DNA from: Massilia sp.
Lineage (GTDB): Bacteria > Pseudomonadota > Gammaproteobacteria > Burkholderiales > Burkholderiaceae_D
DNA length: 6,096 nucleotides
NCBI GenBank assembly: GCA_003520365.1
Contig: DOUW01000096.1
Span: 3,830-9,925, forward strand
Direction of reading: 5' to 3'
The first letter of the stretch is position 1; each line of letters starts with the position of its first letter. Both the position numbers and the translations under genes were made by a program. Under the pieces are notes generated by a model. It made no database searches. It was given only the letters and a program-made list of their open reading frames with translations, and was not told where the DNA came from. Of the stretch, positions 1-5,260 are shown piece after piece.

Positions 1-746
1 TTCAGTTCGGCGACGTGGCCGAGGTAGATGATGTCGTTCAGCTCGCGCATCTGCTTGGTCACCCACAGGCCGACGTCGGTCGAGCCGGCCAGGATCAGGG
101 CTTGCGGATGGCTTGCGCGCAGGGCGACCAGCTCGTCGAGCGTGCGCGGGGCGTGGAAGCTGCGGCCTTCATGTTCGTAGGTCGCGCCGGCCGCGCGCTG
201 CAGGCCGCGCAAGGCGTCGGCGACGGCCGCGCGGTCGAATTCGGCGTGCGGCAGTTCGGTCATGCGCACGGCGGCGTCGATGATCGGACGGTAGCCGGTG
301 CAGCGACACAGGTTGCCCGAGAGCGCATCGTCGATCTGGCAACGCGAAGGAGTCTGTCCCTCCTGCTTCAGGTACATGCCCCACAACGACATCGCGAAGC
401 CCGGCGTGCAGAAGCCGCACTGCGAGCCGTGGCACTCGACCAGGGCCTGCTGCACCGGGTGCAGGCGGCCGTCGGGCAGTTGCAGGTCCTCGACCGTGAA
501 CAGGGCCTTGCCGTCGAGCGTGGGCGTGAACTGGATACAGGAATTGACCGCTTTCAGTGCGAGTTCGCCATTCTCGAGCGAACCCACGACCACGGTGCAG
601 GCGCCGCAGTCGCCCTCGGCGCAGCCTTCCTTGGTGCCGGTGCAGTGCAGGTCCTCGCGCAGGTGCTGGAGAATCGTTTGCGTGGTCGCGACCCCGTTCA
701 CTTCACGAAGGGCGTTCTGAAAATAAAAGCGGATCGGTTCGGACAT
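1..746 (-). CDS. xdhA: Xanthine dehydrogenase small subunit XdhA (2Fe-2S/FAD), C-terminus cut off by window edge
   Basis: This subunit passes electrons from the molybdenum centre (on XdhB) through two [2Fe-2S] clusters to FAD and NAD+ during oxidation of hypoxanthine and xanthine to urate in the cytoplasm. The reading frame is open for 248 codons from ATG 744-746 to the window edge; the family is usually about 480-500 residues, so roughly half is visible. The plant-type ferredoxin cluster ligands are Cys42, Cys47, Cys50 and Cys70. The second, helical cluster domain has Cys110-Gly-Phe-Cys113 and Cys147-Arg-Cys149, with the family motif SGNLCRCTGYRPI at 143-155. The FAD domain begins after about residue 195, with the pyrophosphate-loop-like AGSTDVGL at 220-227. 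The start is supported by GAGG (minus strand, 752-755) five bases upstream. All eight cluster cysteines are present, so the visible part looks intact. It lies 211 bases downstream of a purine permease on the same strand; xdhB and xdhC would be expected beyond the left edge. Confidence 0.96.
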   Translation of the reverse strand, partial: MSEPIRFYFQNALREVNGVATTQTILQHLREDLHCTGTKEGCAEGDCGACTVVVGSLENGELALKAVNSCIQFTPTLDGKALFTVEDLQLPDGRLHPVQQALVECHGSQCGFCTPGFAMSLWGMYLKQEGQTPSRCQIDDALSGNLCRCTGYRPIIDAAVRMTELPHAEFDRAAVADALRGLQRAAGATYEHEGRSFHAPRTLDELVALRASHPQALILAGSTDVGLWVTKQMRELNDIIYLGHVAEL

Positions 747-957
747 GTGTGCCTCTATTAAAACCCAGTTGGAAGCTTAGCGCAGTCAGCCAGCGTTAAG
801 ATATAGCCAAGCGCTTATATTCAATATCTGCAAGACAGCATATTACCCAGACACCGTTGCCGCAGCGGCGCGCAGGAGATTGCCCGGAATCGGCGATCGG
901 GAAGCGTTGCTGCCGACCCGCATATGCACGTAGTCGGCCTCGATATATGCAGCGGCA
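747..957. other. Intergenic region between purine permease and xdhA
   Basis: This 211-base gap separates two same-strand purine genes. It is more AT-rich near 795-830 than the flanking genes and probably carries the xdhA promoter, but I could not fix a convincing -35/-10 pair. It contains the dyad at 776-800 described separately. A six-base stem (912-917 with 933-938, loop 15) lies just after the permease stop; it has no following T-run on the minus strand, so I do not call it a terminator. A minus-strand frame of 45 codons (980 down to 843, starting MPEVGQSD) is open and partly codon-like, but has no ribosome binding site and overlaps the permease end. Confidence 0.6.
776..800. promoter_or_regulatory. 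Imperfect dyad upstream of xdhA, candidate operator
   Basis: CTTAGCGC (776-783) and GCGTTAAG (793-800) are inverted repeats matching at 7 of 8 positions, separated by nine bases. The site ends 30 bases upstream of the xdhA start codon, a position where a repressor or LysR-type activator could act. The symmetry is seen directly; the regulator and the function are inference. A chance dyad cannot be excluded. Confidence 0.3.
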
Positions 958-2347
958 TCAGATTGCCCAACCTCCGGCATAGAATACCGCCAAGGCGACG
1001 GCAATACCGACGGTGCCGACATTCAGCTTGCGCCACTCGCCCGAGACCAGGCGGCCGATCACCAGGGTACAAAAGCCGAGCATGATGCCGGTTGCGATGT
1101 TGCAGCACAGGAGTATGAACACGGCACATACCAGGCCTGCCAGGGCGTCGATCTTGTCGTCCATGTTTCATGTGCGCCACGTTGCCCAACATGAGCAATC
1201 CGACGTACATCAAGGCCGGGGCCGTGGCGTACGATGGAACCAGGCTGGCCAGCGGCGAAAAGAAGATCAAGCCCAGGAACAGCAGCCCGACGACAACCGC
1301 GGTCAAGCCGGTCCTGCCGCCGGCAGCGGTACCGACACCGGATTCGATGTAAGCCGCCGCGGGCGCGCCTCCCATCAGGCTCGAAAAGATCGAGCTCACC
1401 GAATCGGCGGTCAGTGCCTTGCCGCCATTATGAATGCAGCCTTTGGCGTCAACCCGGCCAGCCTGTCCGGCGACTGCCCGAATGGTGCCGGTGGCGTCGA
1501 ACACGGCGGTCATGACCAAGGCCAGCACGCTGGGCAATACGGCCATGTGAAGTGCGTCCATGATGTTCACGGCGCCGATCAGGGAACTTTGTCCTGGTGC
1601 GCTCAACTGAGGCCAGGAAAACACGCCCTTGAAATGCACGTTCGGATCGAAGGCCAGGCCAACAGCAGAAATCGCGATGATCACCAACAGGATCCCACCC
1701 GGAATCCTGCGCTGCTCGATGCCGAAGATGGCAGCCAGGCCCAGAAGGCTCATTACGACTGGAAACGAGGTGATCTGGCCCAAGGCCACCGGCAAGCCGG
1801 CGCCGGCGTTCTTGACCACCAGGCCGACGTCGTTGGAAGCGATCAGGAGCAGGAACAAGCCAATGCCGACGCCGGTACCATGCGCCACGCCGGCCGGCAG
1901 ATTCTGCAGGATCCAGGTGCGCACCCCGGTCAGGGAAATCGCCGTGAACACCACCCCCATCAGGAATACCGCGCCCAGGGCGACGTCAGGCGACAAGCCT
2001 TTTCCCAGCACGAGATCGAAAGCCACAAAAGCCGTCAGCGAGATGGCGCAACCGACGGCAATCGGCAGACGCGCCCAGAATCCCATCAGCAAAGAGCCGA
2101 ACGCTGCCGTCAAGCAGACGGCAATGAACACGGCCCTGACGTCGAAGCCCGCCTTTCCCAGCATGGCGGGCACCACGAAGACCGAATACACCATGGCCAT
2201 GAAGGTCGTGACGCCTGCCACCACTTCACGTGCTGGCGTGCTGCCGTGTTTCGCAATTTGAAAATACCGATCGATTCTGCCGTCTACCTGCGCCGGGGGA
2301 AGCAGCGTACTGGCGCTCTCTGCTTGCTCGAACTGAAGCTGTGACAT
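958..2347 (-). pseudogene. ghxP: Guanine/hypoxanthine permease (GhxP/GhxQ-like, AzgA branch of NCS2) with one-base frameshift
   Basis: This inner-membrane proton symporter would import hypoxanthine and guanine. ATG 2345-2347 is preceded by AGGAGA at 2354-2359 (minus strand). The first 394 codons read as a typical family member: [14 protein letters not shown] at 94-107 (a GhxP/GhxQ signature in place of the GMGLNA of adenine permeases), FDATGT at 283-288, YIES at 333-336 and GGRTGLTA at 343-350, with many hydrophobic membrane spans. After Lys394 an extra base at 1165 shifts the frame. The true C-terminus continues from 1164 as [15 protein letters not shown] and ends FYAGGWAI with TGA at 958-960. 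Removing the base gives 462 residues, against about 450 in E. coli GhxP, and matches my recollection of GhxP across the junction without a gap. Translated as written, the protein has 508 residues with a false 114-residue tail ending at 821. It could be a real inactivating mutation or a sequencing error. GhxP and GhxQ cannot be told apart here. Confidence 0.88.
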
Positions 2348-2714
2348 GGCACTTCTCCTATGTTATTGACCGACGATTGCGCCATTCAGGCTTCGTCGGG
2401 ATGTCTCGTCGTAATGAAGTCCGACGTCAGCTTAGTATCAGCAGCGAATGCTTGTATTTGTGCTTTCTGGATATGAACTATTAATGAAAACGTATTGCTT
2501 TTATCGAAAAACCTTTTTTGCAAGCCGCAATACTCCTGCTCGTCCCGGGTAGAGAAGGTGCGGATCGACCCGGTCCTGCTCACGCTGGAAGCATCTTGTT
2601 CAGGGTCGCCCGTATCGGTACATCCCGAGGGCAAACGGGAACCGCCGCGTATCCGAGCCGGGCGCTACGCGTAACGCAAAATTGCTATCCTGAGCACTCA
2701 CGACGGGAGCGCCA
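2348..2714. other. Intergenic region between divergent permease and ClpP-like genes
   Basis: This 367-base stretch must hold the start signals of two divergent genes. Its middle part (about 2440-2520) is clearly AT-richer than its surroundings, with an A-run and T-run pair at 2507-2519, and is the likeliest place for the minus-strand permease promoter, though no good -35/-10 pair stands out. For the plus-strand gene, TATCCT at 2686-2691 could be a -10 box, without a recognisable -35. Open frames here (for example minus strand 2386-2634) have no family resemblance, and I do not call them genes. No RNA gene or repeat was recognised. Confidence 0.6.
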
Positions 2715-3272
2715 ATGACTCTGCACATCGTTCACTTCATCGGGCCGATCAACCACAGCTCCGCCTGCGCGGTGCGCAACCTGTGCCTGCAGGCGCTGCA
2801 AAGCGGCGCGAGCGAAATCGAACTGCATATGTCCACCGAAGGCGGCAACATGACCGCCGGTTTTGCGCTCTACTTCTTCCTGAAGTCCCTGCCGATACCG
2901 CTCACCACCTTCAACATCGGCAGCGTGGAATCGGTCGGCGTCGTGATCTTCCTCGCCGGCCAAAAACGCTATGCCTGCCCCGGCGCGCGCTTCCTGGTCC
3001 ACCCGCTGCACTGGGGCTTCGGCAGCTTGGTGGCGGCCGACCACGCCCGGGTCTCCGAATGGCGCGACTGCCTCGACTTCGATGCCGAGCGCTATGCCGC
3101 CATCTTCGACGAAGCCACCCGCGGCGCGCCGGAAGCGGCCTACATCCGCCCTCACCTCTTCGGCAACGCACGCATCTATACGGCCGAGCAGGCCGTGCGC
3201 GCGGGCCTCATCGACGAAGCCGTCCAGGCCCGCCTGCCCGCCATGGGCGCCACGACGCATTGGTGGAACTGA
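2715..3272 (+). CDS. Orphan ClpP-fold serine protease-like protein
   Basis: The protein has 185 residues and the ClpP/crotonase fold (Clp protease family S14). STEGGNMTAG at 40-49 matches the ClpP oxyanion-hole glycine segment. GSVESVG at 69-75 puts the nucleophile at Ser73. ARFLVHPLHWG at 91-101 puts the general base at His96. TAEQAVRAGLIDEA at 156-169 matches the C-terminal ClpP motif. In ClpP the catalytic Asp sits just before that motif; here my alignment puts Ala152, beside Asn151, so the triad looks incomplete. The protein begins at what is the first core strand in E. coli ClpP, so the N-terminal axial-loop segment that gates the pore and meets ClpX/ClpA is absent. No signal peptide is evident, so a cytoplasmic location is inferred. 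GGGAG at 2705-2709 lies five bases before ATG. No Clp ATPase gene is nearby. It is therefore unlikely to be housekeeping ClpP; activity and substrate are unknown. Confidence 0.82.
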   Translation: MTLHIVHFIGPINHSSACAVRNLCLQALQSGASEIELHMSTEGGNMTAGFALYFFLKSLPIPLTTFNIGSVESVGVVIFLAGQKRYACPGARFLVHPLHWGFGSLVAADHARVSEWRDCLDFDAERYAAIFDEATRGAPEAAYIRPHLFGNARIYTAEQAVRAGLIDEAVQARLPAMGATTHWWN

Positions 3273-3308
3273 GCACGCTTGTGCGAAGTTAGCAACAGTT
3301 ACAGTCCT

Positions 3309-3329
3309 CTAATTCGAAAAACGAATTAG
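3309..3329. repeat. Perfect inverted repeat, possible terminator or operator
   Basis: CTAATTCG (3309-3316) and CGAATTAG (3322-3329) are exact inverted repeats around a five-A loop. The site lies 37 bases after the ClpP-like stop codon and is followed by a loosely T-rich stretch (3331-3342). The AT-rich stem makes it a weak intrinsic terminator; its symmetry would also suit a protein-binding site for the downstream porin gene. Confidence 0.45.
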
Positions 3330-3363
3330 CTTATTCAATTTTCCCCCCTGCTGTTTCGGCAAA

Positions 3364-3396
3364 ACAACGAATGCGTTCGCTTGTCGTTCAGTTTTT
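3364..3396 (+). terminator. Possible hairpin plus T-run after the ClpP-like gene
   Basis: ACAACGAA (3364-3371) can pair with TTCG (3376-3379) and TTGT (3381-3384), with C3380 bulged and a TGCG loop; a five-T run follows at 3392-3396, eight bases after the stem. The spacing to the T-run is longer than in a standard rho-independent terminator, so this is only a candidate. Confidence 0.25.
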
Positions 3397-3416
3397 CCTA
3401 TCAGCACTCCTTTTCC

Positions 3417-3446
3417 TTGTCTTTGCTTTTGCTCCATGGATAGAAT
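3417..3446 (+). promoter_or_regulatory. Candidate sigma-70 promoter for the porin gene
   Basis: TTGTCT (3417-3422) and TAGAAT (3441-3446) are separated by 18 bases. They match the TTGACA and TATAAT consensus at four and five of six positions. A transcript would start near 3453 and carry a leader of about 80 bases. The inverted repeat ATAGAA/TTCTAT (3440-3459) covers the -10 box and the start region, which would suit repression. This is prediction by eye. Confidence 0.35.
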
Positions 3447-3534
3447 TCTTTCGTTCTATTCATGCTACGTGCATGCGAAAAAGAAATAATTAGAAGTAAA
3501 TCTTATAAACGCAGTACTTGTTACAGATTGTCTT

Positions 3535-4761
3535 ATGAATAAGCAGATTCTCGCCGCCGTGCTGGCCATGCCGCTGGCGATCTCGTCCGCCTTCGCGCAA
3601 GAAGCGGATGGCCCCACCGTCAAGGTCCGTGGCTTCGGCACCGGCGCCCTGACCTGGACCAACACCGACCGCGCCGAGTTCGGCCGTCCGAACCAGGCCG
3701 CCGGCGCCAGGAAAGATCCGCGCACCGGCGTCGACTCGAACCTCGGCCTGCAGGCCGACGTCGCCGTCAACGGCTGGCTCTCGCTGACCGGCCAGGGCGT
3801 GGTGCGCAAGGACGCCGAGGACGACTTCGGCGCCGACCTGACCTGGGCCTTCGCCAAGGCCCGCCTGAACGATGAAGTCAGCCTGCGCATCGGCCGCACC
3901 GGCCTGCCGGTGTTCATGATTTCCGACTACCGCAACGTCGGCTACGCCAGCACCTTCCTGCGCGCCCCGAACGAGATGTACTCGCAGGTGCCGTTCGAAA
4001 GCGTCGACGGCGTCGACCTGACCTGGCAGCACGGCTTCGGCGACACCACCGTCACCACCCAGGTGACCTACGGCCGCGCCAAGGGCAAGCTGGCCTACGG
4101 CCTGCGCGCCGAGGGCGAGCAACTGCTGGGCCTGAACGTGGTGGCCGAACACGGTCCGTTCACCCTGCGCTTCGGCCGCACCGACGCCAAGGTCACCGTG
4201 ACCGACTGGACCAGCCTGGCTGGCCTCCTGACCACCCTGCGCGGCACCGGCGCCACCTACAACCTGCCGCAACTGGCCACCTTCGCCAACGAACTCGAAG
4301 CGCGCGACAAGGACGCCTCGTTCACCTCGGTCGGCCTGGGCATGGACTGGAACAACATCGTCCTGCAGGGCGAGTACGCGAAGCGCAAGACCGACAGCTA
4401 CGTCAACGACACCACCTCGTGGTACGCCATGGGCGGCTACCGCTTCGGCAAGGTGCTGCCGTACGTGATGCACGCCAAGCTGGCAATCGACGGCCATCCG
4501 ACCAATACCGTGCCGGCGAACGTGGCCGCACTGGCGCCGCTGCGCGCGGGCGCCGCCCGCCTGCCCTACACCGGCGTCGGCCAGGGCGAGCAGAGCACGA
4601 CCTCGGTCGGCGTGCGCTGGGACCTGTACCGCTCGATCGCCCTGAAGGCGCAAATCGACCGCGTCCAGCCGAAAGTCGGCAGCGGCCTGCTGCTCAACCC
4701 GCAGCCGGGCTTCCACCGCGACGTGACCGTCGGCGCCGTGGCCGTCGACTTCGTGTTCTAA
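3535..4761 (+). CDS. Outer-membrane porin-like beta-barrel protein
   Basis: The 408-residue protein is predicted to form an outer-membrane channel. Residues 1-21 are a Sec signal peptide (Lys3, hydrophobic core, cleavage after AFA21 before Gln22). The mature part alternates hydrophobic and polar residues as beta-strands do (for example VKVRGFGTGALTW near 29-41), has few Cys, and ends VAVDFVF with the terminal Phe typical of BAM-inserted barrels. A conserved-looking stretch near 121-140 contains GRTGLPVFM followed by SDYRNVGYA. I do not recognise a named porin or substrate class. No in-frame start lies between 3535 and the upstream stop codon at 3487-3489, and there is no Shine-Dalgarno sequence before ATG 3535, which is odd for a presumably abundant protein. 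The gene ends ten bases before the mini-binding-protein gene, whose ribosome binding site overlaps its stop codon, so the two are almost certainly cotranscribed. Confidence 0.85.
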   Translation: MNKQILAAVLAMPLAISSAFAQEADGPTVKVRGFGTGALTWTNTDRAEFGRPNQAAGARKDPRTGVDSNLGLQADVAVNGWLSLTGQGVVRKDAEDDFGADLTWAFAKARLNDEVSLRIGRTGLPVFMISDYRNVGYASTFLRAPNEMYSQVPFESVDGVDLTWQHGFGDTTVTTQVTYGRAKGKLAYGLRAEGEQLLGLNVVAEHGPFTLRFGRTDAKVTVTDWTSLAGLLTTLRGTGATYNLPQLATFANELEARDKDASFTSVGLGMDWNNIVLQGEYAKRKTDSYVNDTTSWYAMGGYRFGKVLPYVMHAKLAIDGHPTNTVPANVAALAPLRAGAARLPYTGVGQGEQSTTSVGVRWDLYRSIALKAQIDRVQPKVGSGLLLNPQPGFHRDVTVGAVAVDFVF

Positions 4762-4765
4762 GGAG
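4760..4765 (+). promoter_or_regulatory. Strong ribosome binding site overlapping the porin stop codon
   Basis: AAGGAG begins within the TAA stop codon of the porin gene and lies six bases before ATG 4772. Ribosomes ending on the porin message are placed to restart on the next gene, so translational coupling is likely. It also fixes the start of the downstream gene. Confidence 0.7.
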
Positions 4766-4771
4766 CGTCCC

Positions 4772-5179
4772 ATGAAACAACTGATCAACGCCGCGATCGC
4801 CGCCGCCCTCGTTGTTGCCGCCGTTCCATCCCTGGCCGAGGTGGCCGTGGTGGTCAATCCGAAGGCCGCCGAAGCCTCGATGACGAAGGAGCAGGTCGCC
4901 CAGTTCTTCCTCGGCAAGTCGACCGCGATGACCCCGATCGACCAGCCGGAAGACGCGCCGGTGCGCGCCGAGTTCTACAAGAAGGTGACCGACAAGGACG
5001 CGTCCCAGGCCAAGGCCCTGTGGTCCAAGCTGGTCTTCACCGGCAAGGCCTCGATGCCGAAGGAAGTCGCCAACAGCGCCGCCGTCAAGGCGGCGGTCGC
5101 GGCCAACCCGAAGGCGATCGGCTACATCGAAAAGAGCGCCGTCGACGGCAGCGTCAAAGTGATCTACACCGCGCAGTAA
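4772..5179 (+). CDS. Secreted mini periplasmic-binding protein, PstS-like family
   Basis: The 135-residue precursor has a Sec signal peptide (Lys3, Ala/Val-rich core, cleavage after SLA22), leaving about 113 residues in the periplasm. The mature part resembles short proteins usually annotated as phosphate ABC transporter substrate-binding protein (PBP-like domain): VAVVVNP at 24-30, QVAQFFLGK at 41-49, an Arg in PVRAEFYKKV at 63-72, ALWSKLVFTGK at 82-92, and NPKAIGYIEKSAVDGSVKV at 112-130. True PstS has two lobes and about 320 residues, and its phosphate-binding Ser/Thr and RxSGT loops are not evident here, so phosphate as ligand is unproven. No ABC permease or ATPase gene follows. Instead the gene sits between an outer-membrane porin (ten bases upstream) and a chemoreceptor, which suggests a role in ligand capture or sensing rather than ABC transport. 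A terminator follows 26 bases after the stop. Confidence 0.85.
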   Translation: MKQLINAAIAAALVVAAVPSLAEVAVVVNPKAAEASMTKEQVAQFFLGKSTAMTPIDQPEDAPVRAEFYKKVTDKDASQAKALWSKLVFTGKASMPKEVANSAAVKAAVAANPKAIGYIEKSAVDGSVKVIYTAQ

Positions 5180-5205
5180 ACAACCGAAACGCTGTTTTCC
5201 GAACC

Positions 5206-5240
5206 CGCCCCGCCGGCTTCCCGCCAGCGGGGCGTTTTGT
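5206..5240 (+). terminator. Rho-independent terminator after the mini-binding-protein gene
   Basis: CGCCCCGC (5206-5213) pairs exactly with GCGGGGCG (5227-5234) around a 13-base loop that can itself form a small CGG/CCG pair, and TTTTGT follows at once (5235-5240). The T-run is short, so some read-through into the chemoreceptor gene 20 bases later is possible. Confidence 0.75.
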
Positions 5241-5260
5241 CGAGAGTGAGAGACAAGAAC

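Larger units (their letters stand above)
3273..3534. other. AT-rich intergenic region with several dyads, upstream of the porin gene
   Basis: This 262-base region is strikingly AT-richer than the GC-rich genes on both sides. It contains a perfect 8-base inverted repeat (3309-3329), a hairpin-like element with a following T-run (3364-3396), a candidate promoter (3417-3446) overlapped by the inverted repeat ATAGAA/TTCTAT (3440-3445 and 3454-3459), and a small perfect dyad CATGC-TACGT-GCATG (3461-3475). The stretch presumably ends transcription of the ClpP-like gene and starts that of the porin gene. Confidence 0.6.

Noticed and set aside
15..761. Long plus-strand open frame opposite xdhA
   Set aside because: The minus-strand frame holds all eight iron-sulfur cysteines of XdhA; the plus-strand frame is a composition artefact.
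912..938. Six-base stem after the permease stop codon as a terminator
   Set aside because: Loop of 15 bases and no T-run on the minus strand after the stem.
1013..2344. Long plus-strand open frame opposite the permease
   Set aside because: His/Gln/Arg-rich antisense translation; the minus strand carries clear permease motifs.
2486..2498. Partial resemblance to a PurR operator (GCAA and ACGTTT halves on the minus strand)
   Set aside because: The halves have an extra base between them compared with the E. coli PurR site, and a PurR of that type is not expected in this lineage.
2386..2634. Minus-strand open frame of 82 codons upstream of the permease
   Set aside because: No recognisable domain, low-complexity composition and no ribosome binding site; it covers the AT-rich stretch where the permease promoter should be.
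2518..2718. Plus-strand open frame of 66 codons before the ClpP-like gene
   Set aside because: No family resemblance, Arg-rich chance translation of intergenic DNA; it overlaps the start of a well-supported gene.
3490..4917. Very long minus-strand open frame opposite the porin gene
   Set aside because: Gly/Ala/Val/His-rich mirror translation caused by GC-rich third positions in the porin gene, which has a signal peptide and a barrel C-terminus on the plus strand.
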